DNA of 64,000 nucleotides from Vibrio injensis (GCF_001895205.1 NZ_BDJF01000016.1:434001-498000); one strand, 5' to 3'; shown: positions 8,006-14,453, numbered from the stretch's first letter. The notes: generated by a model not told the origin, from the sequence alone. Numbers and translations are program-made.

Positions 8006-8251
8006 CTATGGGTTTGTTTTGGTATGTGAAAATTCCTCGCAAGAACTTTCACCCGGCTTTAAGTCGTTCCCGCGGCTTAAAGCCTCTTCTTTCAACTTTG
8101 CCAACTCGATTTCACACTTCTTTTTTAAATTTCGAATTTGATCACGTTCAAAAAACTGAGTTTCCTGTCCTTGGCTGGTGGCTACACGGCAAGAACTGAT
8201 TGTGATATCCGACATTTGCTTAACGTTTTCCCAGAAAGATTCTGTTTTCAT
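8006..8251 (-). CDS. Hypothetical phage protein
   Basis: 81 aa, charged, with a central helix rich in Lys and Glu (RDQIRNLKKKCEIELAKLKEEAL) that may form a coiled coil. ATG 8251 has GGAGG upstream and starts 2 nt after the CII-like gene. Function unknown. Confidence 0.55.
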   Translation of the reverse strand: MKTESFWENVKQMSDITISSCRVATSQGQETQFFERDQIRNLKKKCEIELAKLKEEALSRGNDLKPGESSCEEFSHTKTNP

Positions 8252-8253
8252 GA

Positions 8254-8706
8254 CTACTTAACCTCCGAATACAACGCATCCAGTTTCAACATGAAAGCTT
8301 CAAAAGTGGCTTGGTACTCTCGTTTTAAGCTTCTAATGGCCTTGCGTTCTTTCTCATCGAAAACACCATCTTCCTTTGCCTCTTCAATCGTTTTATCTAG
8401 AAGCCCTTTGACTGCATTTAAATGCAAATGACAATCAAACATGTCAACGCTATCGAGCTCAGCAACTTCTGGAATTTCAGTGACAATGTGGTTAACGCGG
8501 CTAGCAAAATAGTCTGCTATGTACGGCGTATTAGTGAACTCAGACATTTCCACCAGCTCATCAACACTAAAAAATCGTTGCCCTTTCTTTTCGTATAAAT
8601 GGTTATTAAAGGCATCTACCGACATGCCTAGAAAAGCCGCGACAACCTCTTTACCACCAGTTACGCCAGCAATTGTTTTGTTAATCATTTCTTTCTTATT
8701 CACCAT
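8254..8706 (-). CDS. YmfL/CII-like phage regulatory protein
   Basis: 150 aa. The N-terminus MINKTIAGVTGGKEVVAAFLGMSVDAFNNHLYEKKGQRFFSVDELVEM matches the CII/YmfL-type helix-turn-helix of enterobacterial prophages; the C-terminal half is acidic and helical. It lies just downstream of cro, as cII does, with Shine-Dalgarno GGGG before ATG 8706. It probably activates or tunes lysogeny promoters; that is inferred from position and family. Confidence 0.65.
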   Translation of the reverse strand: MVNKKEMINKTIAGVTGGKEVVAAFLGMSVDAFNNHLYEKKGQRFFSVDELVEMSEFTNTPYIADYFASRVNHIVTEIPEVAELDSVDMFDCHLHLNAVKGLLDKTIEEAKEDGVFDEKERKAIRSLKREYQATFEAFMLKLDALYSEVK

Positions 8707-8758
8707 TTGCCCCTTAATTTGGTGGTTACATTTAATTCTTTTATATTGGAGAATTGAT

Positions 8759-8962
8759 CTACCGAGGGATGTTCAATAGTTGCTCTTTGCTATATTTGCC
8801 TTCTGACAACGTTTCAATTTGCTCTGCATAGTTCGTTTCCCCGGTGTACTCCGTTCTAGGAAGGACGCCTTTTTCGCACCACTTATACACAGCTCGAACA
8901 CTGACTTTGCACCTGTTAGATATTTTCTGGACACCAATAGATGTAATCGCTTCTCTCAACAT
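8759..8962 (-). CDS. Cro-like repressor
   Basis: 67 aa from ATG 8962: MLREAITSIGVQKISNRCKVSVRAVYKWCEKGVLPRTEYTG, a YdaS/Cro-type helix-turn-helix with the W-x5-G-x-LP signature, then a helical tail. It is divergent from cI across an 81-bp control region with two operators. Upstream in-frame starts would place coding sequence over the operators, so 8962 is preferred. It should repress cI expression and favour lytic growth. Confidence 0.8.
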   Translation of the reverse strand: MLREAITSIGVQKISNRCKVSVRAVYKWCEKGVLPRTEYTGETNYAEQIETLSEGKYSKEQLLNIPR

Positions 8963-8978
8963 ATTTAAAACCAACAAA

Positions 8979-9023
8979 ATGAACAATAAGTACATAATAT
9001 GACAGAACTGATAGTACATGCAA
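8979..9023. promoter_or_regulatory. cI-cro control region: cro promoter and two 17-bp operators
   Basis: Read on the minus strand, operators are ATGTACTTATTGTTCAT (8979-8995) and ATGTACTATCAGTTCTG (9003-9019), centres 24 bp apart. The cro promoter has -35 TTGCAT (9018-9023), an 18-bp spacer and -10 TATTAT (8994-8999), so both operators overlap it. The operators are partial palindromes with ATGWAC/GTWCAT half-sites. The same 17-bp pattern recurs twice at 11903-11944. Confidence 0.7.
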
Positions 9024-9043
9024 GAAGCTTTAATATTGAACTC

Positions 9044-9784
9044 ATGGTTCAAAGTGAAATTGTGCGAAAAGAATTCTCCCACAGGCTTGCACAGGCCTGC
9101 TCAGAAGCTGGGATAGAAGAACATGGACGCGGAGTTGTTTTAGCTAAACGCTTGGGTGTAACACCAAAAGCTGTTAGTAAATGGCTCAATGCGGAATCAA
9201 TGCCGCGCCGAAATAAAATTGCCGAACTAGCTGAATTTCTTGGAGTTAGTTTGTTTTGGCTTGAGTACGGGAAAAACGAGCAACACCAGCGCCAAGGAAA
9301 TGCTGAAGTGCTCGGAAATATGCAAGTTTGGGATAGCAATACGCCAATTGGTGATGATGAAGTCGCTTTACCATTTTTGTCTGATGTTAAATTGTCTGCT
9401 GGCAATGGATTTATTAGTGATATAGAACATGATAATGGATTCAGACTACGCTTTGCTAAATCCACACTAAGACGATATAACGTTACTCCTGAGAACGCTG
9501 TTTGTGTTGCTGTTTACGGCAATAGCATGGAGCCAGTTCTTCCAGATGGCTCAACTGTTGGCATAAACACAGGCGATAAAGTGCTGGTAGACGGAAAAAT
9601 ATTCGCCATCAATCACAATGGTGAGCTCTTTATTAAGCGCTTGTACAAGTTGCCAGGTGGCGGCATGCGCATATATAGCTTTAACGAACTTGAATACCCT
9701 CCTAGGGAATATACAGATTCCCAAGTGTTAGAGCAGAACATTACGATTATAGGTCGAGTGTTTTGGTACTCGGTTATGCTTTAG
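9044..9784 (+). CDS. CI-type phage repressor (LexA-like, autocleaving)
   Basis: 246 aa from ATG 9044. N-terminal HTH (about 27-75, GVVLAKRLGVTPKAVSKWLNA); C-terminal S24 peptidase domain with Ala119-Gly120 cleavage site (LSAGNG), catalytic Ser161 (GNSMEP) and Lys185 (VDGKIFAI). It should hold the prophage silent and be inactivated by RecA-stimulated self-cleavage after DNA damage. An upstream ATG at 8999 would overrun the operators, so 9044 is preferred. The Ail/Lom gene follows 32 nt later, suggesting co-expression in the lysogen. Confidence 0.9.
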   Translation: MVQSEIVRKEFSHRLAQACSEAGIEEHGRGVVLAKRLGVTPKAVSKWLNAESMPRRNKIAELAEFLGVSLFWLEYGKNEQHQRQGNAEVLGNMQVWDSNTPIGDDEVALPFLSDVKLSAGNGFISDIEHDNGFRLRFAKSTLRRYNVTPENAVCVAVYGNSMEPVLPDGSTVGINTGDKVLVDGKIFAINHNGELFIKRLYKLPGGGMRIYSFNELEYPPREYTDSQVLEQNITIIGRVFWYSVML

Positions 9785-9816
9785 TCAACTACGATAAGTA
9801 GCAAAAGGATAAGATA

Positions 9817-10371
9817 ATGAAAAAAACAGTCACTTTGGTGATCCTGAGCGCTCTATTCTCAAATTATGGTTTTGCTTACGATAATGAAAATCGACTTAAG
9901 AGCGCAATTACGACCGGGTTCTCACACAGTACCGTTAAAACATCTGCGCAAGATCTTAATGATAACCCGATGGGGTTTAATATTAAGTATCGTAAAGACA
10001 TCACTAGTAATTACGGTTTAATTGCATCATTTACTTACACTGGAATGGACAAAAGCTACCCTGCTGCAAACTCTTCTTTAATTTTAGATCTAGATTACTA
10101 CTCGTATATGATAGGTCCAACCTTTAGAGCAAATGAAAAGTTTAGCGTTTATGGTCTTGTGGGAATGGCCAGCGGAAAAGCAAAAGCATTATCAGCACAG
10201 AATAATAAATATACTGTTATCCTTAGCGAAAGCGAGACGGACATAGCTTACGGGGCTGGACTGCAGTTTGATGTAAGCGAACGCTTCACAATAGATACTT
10301 CTTACGAATACGCTAAATTCAACGAAGTAAAGGCTGGGACTTGGACTGTTGGTGTTGGCTACCGATTCTAA
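9817..10371 (+). CDS. Ail/Lom-family outer-membrane protein (lysogenic conversion)
   Basis: 184 aa. Signal peptide at 1-20 (MKKTVTLVILSALFSNYGFA), then alternating amphipathic strands ending WTVGVGYRF, the aromatic-terminal 8-stranded barrel signature of Ail/OmpX/Lom. It follows cI directly with a good Shine-Dalgarno (AAAGGATAAGATA), so it is likely expressed from the lysogenic promoter and alters the host surface. Family members affect adhesion, serum resistance or phage receptors; which applies here is unknown. Its downstream terminator is split by the IS element. Confidence 0.78.
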   Translation: MKKTVTLVILSALFSNYGFAYDNENRLKSAITTGFSHSTVKTSAQDLNDNPMGFNIKYRKDITSNYGLIASFTYTGMDKSYPAANSSLILDLDYYSYMIGPTFRANEKFSVYGLVGMASGKAKALSAQNNKYTVILSESETDIAYGAGLQFDVSERFTIDTSYEYAKFNEVKAGTWTVGVGYRF

Positions 10372-10392
10372 AATTCTTCACATTAAAGAGCC

Positions 10393-10402
10393 GCGTAATG
10401 GC
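10393..10402. repeat. Left target-site duplication of the IS element
   Basis: GCGTAATGGC, repeated at 11835-11844 on the other side of the IS. Rejoining the flanks gives CCGC-GTAATG-GCGG followed by eight T, a terminator downstream of the Ail/Lom gene. Confidence 0.7.
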
Positions 10403-11834
10403 TAACTCCTATCACTTAACGTGTTTGGAGCGAACAGGGTAGCGAGTTTTACTCATACGAACGGTCCTGGATTTGGGCCGTTTTTTTCGTTCTGGCAGAA
10501 TGTAACGCTTTACTCGCTCTCGCATTGCCCTCAGCTTTTTAGGGATTGAGCCGGGTGAGGCTATCGCACACCACATCAGTTCATCTTGGATATCTCGAAG
10601 TGCCATCATAAAGCTTATCCGAAGAGGTGATACCTTGGCTTCTTTCGCAATGCGGCTGATTTCTAAGCGAACCAGATTGTAAGCAATCAGTATTCCCCAT
10701 ACCTCTTGTTCTATCCCTTCTACAGACTGGCTTCGGAGAAGAAGTTCATCCTCTAGCATGTCGTGCTTTATCTCTCCATAACTGCTCTCAATTTCCCAAC
10801 GTTCGAAGTAAACATCCAACAGGGATTGAAGGTCATATTGGCTATCTGTTAAAGAAGTGAGTACGCCTTTTATATGGGTAGGTTGCTCTGATTCAGGATA
10901 TAAGGCCAATCTCGCTTGCCATTTCTCTGGGAGAGTTGGGGCTTGCTTGCGCGCATGTTGTGAAACATCCATTTCGACAATTAAATCTCGTCCCTCCTTG
11001 TCTAGTTTCCTAATGACCTCATACTGTGTATTCGATTTTATTGGGGTCATCCAGTGACTAGAGCCGTGTTGACGCTGCCAGTTAATCATTAGCTCGGCAC
11101 TTAAATAACATCGGTCAAAAATTGTGAGGGAGTTAGGCATTGTTGATGAGATTAACTGTTTAGCGTAGCTCACTTCTCCGGTTGAACTAGGGCCAAAAGC
11201 GACATCATGGAGTAAGCGGCTGCGAAGAGAACAAAGCGCGCATAGCCGAACAATAGGGTATTCGGTGTGATGATTTTTACTGTGCTTTACGTACTGATAA
11301 TGCTCTGCAAGCGCCTCGGTATCATGGGTTCTAAATTGAGTTCCATCAACTGAAAACAGTCTTAAACCAAACCATTTATCCTCACTATCTTCGGACTGGG
11401 TCCAGTGTTGAGCAGTCATAGTAAATAGCGCTTTTAGTGGCTCTGCCGTGAGACGTTTTCTGGCTTGAGGAATGGCACTTGGCGCAATGGATTCACCTAA
11501 AGAGCTGGACAGTTTTAAGTCTAACTTGTCCAAAACGTCAGTAATCGGTCTGTCGCGATATAAGCCAATACCCACTAGCAGCCACACGACCAACTCAGCA
11601 GGTAGCTTTCGTCTTCTCATGCTGGCTTTATTCGTTTCATCAAGTGCTTGATTTATCCATTCCAATGGAAGCTCTTTTTGAAAAAGCGCAAGTGAATCAG
11701 GAGAAGCGAAGTCATCAACATCAATAAGCCAGTGAGCCAACATAAAAAATACCCTCAAACATGAAATGCTTGAGGGTATTTTCAACCAATCACAGGATCG
11801 TTCAACTGATCATTTGCTTAACTGATCGGTGTTA
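10403..11834 (-). mobile_element. IS4-family insertion sequence, 1432 bp
   Basis: Ends are imperfect inverted repeats: left TAACTCCTATCACTTAA, right (reverse complement) TAACACCGATCAGTTAA, 14 of 17 matching. A 10-bp target duplication (GCGTAATGGC) flanks it, fitting the 9-13 bp typical of IS4. It holds one intact transposase. Because the duplication could be shifted by a base or two, the exact ends carry that uncertainty. Confidence 0.8.
10412..11743 (-). CDS. IS4-family DDE transposase
   Basis: 443 aa from ATG 11743 (MLAHWLIDVDDF). The N-terminal part holds the IS4 leader (WINQALDETNKASMRRRKLPAELVVWLLVGIGLYRD). The catalytic core shows FSVDGTQF (first Asp), TIFDRCYLS (second Asp) and YFERWEIESSYGEIK, the Y-(2)-R-(3)-E-(6)-K signature with catalytic Glu. 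The C-terminus is very basic. Full length with no frameshift, so the element may still be active. An upstream in-frame start would add 14 residues, less likely. Confidence 0.9.
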   Translation of the reverse strand: MLAHWLIDVDDFASPDSLALFQKELPLEWINQALDETNKASMRRRKLPAELVVWLLVGIGLYRDRPITDVLDKLDLKLSSSLGESIAPSAIPQARKRLTAEPLKALFTMTAQHWTQSEDSEDKWFGLRLFSVDGTQFRTHDTEALAEHYQYVKHSKNHHTEYPIVRLCALCSLRSRLLHDVAFGPSSTGEVSYAKQLISSTMPNSLTIFDRCYLSAELMINWQRQHGSSHWMTPIKSNTQYEVIRKLDKEGRDLIVEMDVSQHARKQAPTLPEKWQARLALYPESEQPTHIKGVLTSLTDSQYDLQSLLDVYFERWEIESSYGEIKHDMLEDELLLRSQSVEGIEQEVWGILIAYNLVRLEISRIAKEAKVSPLRISFMMALRDIQDELMWCAIASPGSIPKKLRAMRERVKRYILPERKKRPKSRTVRMSKTRYPVRSKHVK

Positions 11835-11844
11835 GCGTAATGGC
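11835..11844. repeat. Right target-site duplication of the IS element
   Basis: GCGTAATGGC, identical to 10393-10402. It is followed by GG and eight T, the distal half of the interrupted terminator. Confidence 0.7.
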
Positions 11845-11902
11845 GGTTTTTTTGTGCCTGAAATTTGTGACTTTAGTCATAGTTCATATAAAAAGGAAAA
11901 TA

Positions 11903-11945
11903 ATGTACTTTTGGTTCTTTACAATAATTGTACTTGTGGTACATT
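11903..11945 (+). promoter_or_regulatory. Promoter of the RNA unit with two prophage-repressor operators
   Basis: -35 TTTACA (11918-11923), 16-bp spacer, -10 TACATT (11940-11945). Two sites match the cI-cro operators: ATGTACTTTTGGTTCTT (11903-11919, abutting the -35) and TTGTACTTGTGGTACAT (11928-11944, covering spacer and -10). Their centres are 25 bp apart, against 24 bp at cI-cro. This strongly suggests control by CI and/or Cro. The start of transcription would be near 11951. Confidence 0.65.
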
Positions 11946-11950
11946 TTGAT

Positions 11951-12860
11951 CATCCAAGGCACAACGCCTTAGCTCTTTAACAATTTGCGCCATGAACGAT
12001 TACTTATGGTACCGACATCGATGACGGTACCAAAGAGGTCACACCGAGCAACCGCTAGCGGTGGAAATGAATCTAGCGAAATTAACTACTCACCCCTGCG
12101 GCGACCGGGTATCAGGACTTACAGATAATAGAAATGATATTTGCTGGATGGCTTAACCGAGAGGATGACCCGATAAGTGAGCAAGCACCGCCTAGTTTCG
12201 GCGGATAGGTAGAAACAAAAATGAATAACCAATAATCCGAGTTTTCTTGCTGTGATAAGCAGATAGAAAACAAATCTGACCCCGATAACTTGGGTGTGAA
12301 GCCAACACATAAAAATACAAAACCTTACTCAGTTGGGAGTAAGTCCAGTAATCACATATGGTGAAGTGCATTGGCAGTGCGCTGAAAAATAGCTGGCATC
12401 CCGAATTAAGAATGCATATGTCTCGGATTATTTTTTACGCTCTGGAAACAGAGCCAATTTGAAAGCCCTTTATTTCCCACACAGCGGAGGCAATTAGCCG
12501 TAGATTCTGTTTAAAGGGCTTTCAAATCTAAGGGTGCTTTGAGTGAGTGATTGTAAAATCCTTTTAACTATTGGTTTTTTAATATTGACTTTCACTCACA
12601 TCAAAGCATCTTGGATGTGCTAGCAAAAGACGGGTAAATCGAAGTTGATGACGTAAACCGCGCCCTGCTGTGGGGAAACTGTTGACTAAATTCTCTTTCC
12701 ACGAATTTGGTACGTAGACTAGCAGTAAATCACAACGGAATGCGCCGAGTCCTCCTTGCTTGGTGAGCATTATGACAGCGGGAAAGACTGCAAAAATCGG
12801 TTTGTTGGTTAGATCGCTTATCGCGTTGCCAGCGCAAACTACGGACGGCGTAACCGTATG
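11951..12860 (+). ncRNA. Large structured non-coding RNA candidate in prophage (GOLLD/ROOL-like in size and setting)
   Basis: About 900 nt without a credible ORF on either strand. Hairpins include GGTACCG/CGGTACC (12008-12031), ACCGC/GCGGT (12051-12062), CCGCC/GGCGG (12188-12204), CTTACTC/GAGTAAG (12324-12343), GCTCTG-GAAA-CAGAGC with a GNRA loop (12439-12454), a perfect 15-bp stem 12458-12472 with 12512-12526, and a long stem 12534-12550 with 12592-12610. It is followed by a protein gene and tRNA-like elements and preceded by boxA. Giant RNAs such as GOLLD and ROOL occur in phages next to tRNAs. I infer the same kind of element but cannot confirm homology; ends are approximate. Confidence 0.6.
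11956..11985 (+). promoter_or_regulatory. rRNA-operon-type boxB/boxA antitermination leader
   Basis: Hairpin AAGGC-ACAAC-GCCTT (11956-11970) followed at once by AGCTCTTTAACAATTT. The 15 bases GCTCTTTAACAATTT match the boxA of enterobacterial and Vibrio rRNA leaders, in the same boxB-then-boxA order. It lies about 5 nt after the predicted transcription start. In rRNA operons this site recruits Nus factors and SuhB so that polymerase passes structured untranslated RNA; the same role is inferred here. Confidence 0.65.
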
Positions 12861-12880
12861 ACTCCTCGGAAAGTCGGGGA

Positions 12881-13040
12881 TTTTGAAAGCGGTCTGGCGC
12901 GAGAGACGCGAGACTCATATGGAATTCAAATAGGAAAAGCAAACTCAAGTCATCGAGGCTGGGGTGTGAAACTGAGAAGATTGATCACTAAGCCCGTTTC
13001 AATATCGAAGCCTGTTAGCCACTCCAGACCGCTTTCAAAA
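12881..13040 (+). repeat. 17-bp perfect inverted repeat enclosing 126 nt
   Basis: TTTTGAAAGCGGTCTGG (12881-12897) pairs perfectly with CCAGACCGCTTTCAAAA (13024-13040). A related, imperfect pair recurs at 13744-13759 and 13808-13823 just before the first tRNA-like element. Long stems around RNA segments resemble the RNase III processing stems of rRNA operons. The repeat is seen directly; processing is inferred. Confidence 0.65.
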
Positions 13041-13070
13041 TACAAAATTTACGGTTTTATGAGGTACTTC

Positions 13071-13517
13071 ATGAACGTTGATTGGAAATATTTTAGCCAA
13101 ACCAAAGGCTACAAATCTCTGAAAGAAGCGTACATGAGAGACGCTCGAAATGCTGGGAAAGATTCTCGTCCAATGCGTGACAAAAACGAGCTTTATAAAC
13201 AATTCCAGTGGGTAATAAGCCGTTGCATTCACTATGGGCAAGCATTAAATAAACAGCCTTGGGATGTTCTTGAAGAATGGGAATCTAAGCGTGATTACTG
13301 GTGGCTGAACTATTACCAAGAATCAAATCAGCCAAAGATTCGCCCTGAATCAATATCAAAAAAGCCAATGCACATCCGAGGCATTAAGAAGTATTACAAG
13401 AATGGTCGTCTCCCTGACTCAAACACAAGAGTCAACCAACGAATTGGCGATCACCTTAGAAAGCAAAGAACAAAAAAACCTCGATGGAGCGCAATGCGCA
13501 AAAATCGGGGGTATTAA
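13071..13517 (+). CDS. Unknown, strongly basic protein embedded in the RNA unit
   Basis: 148 aa from ATG 13071, preceded by GAGG at 6 nt. The frame extends upstream to 12858 but that part overlaps the inverted repeat and lacks a good start. The protein is rich in Trp, Tyr, Lys and Arg (YWWLNYYQES in the middle; GDHLRKQRTKKPRWSAMRKN at the C-terminus). I recognise no family. The basic aromatic composition and its place inside a structured RNA transcript suggest an RNA-binding protein that may act with the RNA. That is inference only. Confidence 0.55.
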   Translation: MNVDWKYFSQTKGYKSLKEAYMRDARNAGKDSRPMRDKNELYKQFQWVISRCIHYGQALNKQPWDVLEEWESKRDYWWLNYYQESNQPKIRPESISKKPMHIRGIKKYYKNGRLPDSNTRVNQRIGDHLRKQRTKKPRWSAMRKNRGY

Positions 13518-13827
13518 CCGAGTCTGTAAGTTAGAACCTCGAAGGGAAAGCGCTCATTTGGGTGAACAGGTAGAGCTAAGTAGCCCTGTTGTGAGCAAGT
13601 ACCAGATTGGCTGGGGAAAAGCATCTGAACTCTAATAACGATGTGTAATATCCGCCTTGTGTAGACCGAGTAAACCGATGCCAGATACACCTTCTCGCGC
13701 TAACGTGACGACAGTTGTTCTAACAGGGTGCTGGTATCACCTATTTTTAAAGCGGTTTGAGTCACCTATATGATCAAACAAAAATAGCTAGCTCTGACAA
13801 CCTAGCGCAGACCGCTTTCAAAAAAAC
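13518..13827 (+). other. Non-coding stretch of the RNA unit before the tRNA-like elements
   Basis: 310 bp with no credible gene. It contains short complementary segments (for example CAGG...CCTG around 13566-13586) and the imperfect inverted repeat TTTTTAAAGCGGTTTG / CAGACCGCTTTCAAAA (13744-13759 with 13808-13823). It may be the 3' domain of the large RNA or a spacer processed to release the tRNA-like elements. Confidence 0.5.
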
Positions 13828-13902
13828 GCAAGTTTAGCTCAGTGGTAGAGCGAATGATTATTTAATCATTATGTCGTCGGTTCGATTCCGCAACTTGCAC
13901 CA
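13828..13902 (+). tRNA. Irregular tRNA, Lys(UUU)-like, 8-nt anticodon loop
   Basis: 75 nt ending in encoded CCA. Acceptor GCAAGTT/AACTTGC is perfect, and so is the D arm (GCTC-AGTGGTA-GAGC). The anticodon stem AATGA/TCATT is perfect but closes an 8-nt loop, TTATTTAA, instead of 7. Aligned from the 3' side the anticodon would be TTT (Lys); from the 5' side ATT. The T stem has only about three good pairs and is short by one base on its 3' side. It may be a degenerate tRNA or a deliberately altered one. Confidence 0.55.
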
Positions 13903-13906
13903 TTTT

Positions 13907-13977
13907 GCCCGTTAGCTCAATTGGAGAGAGCACTTCTAATCCGAGGGTTACAGATTCAAATTCTGTACGGGGCTTCA
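13907..13977 (+). tRNA. tRNA-like element, irregular, no CCA
   Basis: D arm GCTC/GAGC and T arm ACAGA-TTCAAAT-TCTGT are perfect. The acceptor is GCCCGT against ACGGGGC, one C short on the 5' side. The anticodon region CTTC-TAATCC-GAGG has a 4-bp stem and a 6-nt loop, so no anticodon can be assigned. The 3' end reads TTCA rather than CCA. Probably a tRNA-derived structure rather than a working tRNA. Confidence 0.4.
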
Positions 13978-14013
13978 TTCACTCAAACCACTAATGAAAT
14001 GTAGGGAGGCACA

Positions 14014-14214
14014 ATGAAATTAGAAGACTTGTCAGATGATGCTAAAGAATCGTTGGCAGCAATGATTGAGTACTGCACTTCTCATGGAATTGGCATGGGT
14101 ATGGATGAAGGGCTTGATGCTAACGACAATAAACGTCAATTTCGCATTGAACTAGAAACATTAGCCAAAGAATTAAATATTGCCCCGTATGCCAACACTA
14201 GCCTTCTAAGCTAG
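14014..14214 (+). CDS. Small acidic hypothetical protein between tRNA-like elements
   Basis: 66 aa (MKLEDLSDDAKESLAAMIEY...), preceded by a strong Shine-Dalgarno (GGGAGG). Its last 11 codons and TAG stop run into the third tRNA-like element and end within that element's anticodon stem. Function unknown; the first part looks helical and acidic. Confidence 0.55.
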   Translation: MKLEDLSDDAKESLAAMIEYCTSHGIGMGMDEGLDANDNKRQFRIELETLAKELNIAPYANTSLLS

Positions 14215-14266
14215 TACGTAAAAAGTTGGAAGGACGTGAGAGGTTCGATTCCTCTACGGGGTGCCA
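14182..14266 (+). tRNA. tRNA-Arg(UCU)-like, no D arm, long variable region
   Basis: Acceptor GCCCCGT/ACGGGGT, discriminator G and CCA are present. The anticodon arm CTAGC-CTTCTAA-GCTAG is perfect and reads TCT (Arg). The T arm AGAGG-TTCGATT-CCTCT is good. The D arm is missing: only ATGCCAACA joins acceptor and anticodon stems. The variable region is about 23 nt with a possible ACGT/ACGT stem. Its 5' half is also protein coding. An unusual structure, unlikely to fold as a normal bacterial tRNA. Confidence 0.45.
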
Positions 14267-14288
14267 TCTAACTTACCACTGACTTTCG

Positions 14289-14312
14289 CCCCCGTTCCTG
14301 GGGGTTCTTTTT
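14289..14312 (+). terminator. Rho-independent terminator of the RNA unit
   Basis: CCCCC-gttcct-GGGGG followed by TTCTTTTT. It lies 22 nt after the third tRNA-like element and would close the transcript started near 11951. Confidence 0.75.
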
Positions 14313-14323
14313 AGGCGGAACCT

Positions 14324-14437
14324 ATGCGAAATAAAAACCAATCAAACTTTGAATGGGAAGCAAAGAGAGCCAAAGAAGCAAGAAAGCTATTGGTGGTAAC
14401 TCTAATCGCTTTTTTACTGATCATTTCAGCTTACTAA
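14324..14437 (+). CDS. Small single-pass membrane protein (37 aa)
   Basis: MRNKNQSNFEWEAKRAKEAR followed by a hydrophobic tail (KLLVVTLIAFLLIISAY). The charged N-terminus and C-terminal membrane helix form a plausible tail-anchored phage peptide. It lies between the terminator and the next gene (16-nt gap). Confidence 0.45.
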   Translation: MRNKNQSNFEWEAKRAKEARKLLVVTLIAFLLIISAY

Positions 14438-14453
14438 ACAAGAGGACACTAAA

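Noticed and set aside
12119..12310. Minus-strand ORF of 63 codons in the RNA region
   Set aside because: Antisense to several clear hairpins, no Shine-Dalgarno, unlikely composition; a chance ORF.
11951..12860. Group I or group II intron
   Set aside because: No interrupted gene, no endonuclease or reverse transcriptase ORF, and no recognisable intron core sequences by eye.
12730..12948. Minus-strand ORF (72 codons) and the neighbouring 12579-12770 ORF
   Set aside because: Both overlap stem-loops of the RNA unit and show no start signals.
12858..13070. Upstream extension of the 148-aa protein frame
   Set aside because: Runs through the 17-bp inverted repeat; the ATG at 13071 has the only good Shine-Dalgarno.
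13402..13635. 77-codon plus-strand ORF overlapping the basic protein gene
   Set aside because: Out-of-frame shadow for its first half; no ribosome-binding site.
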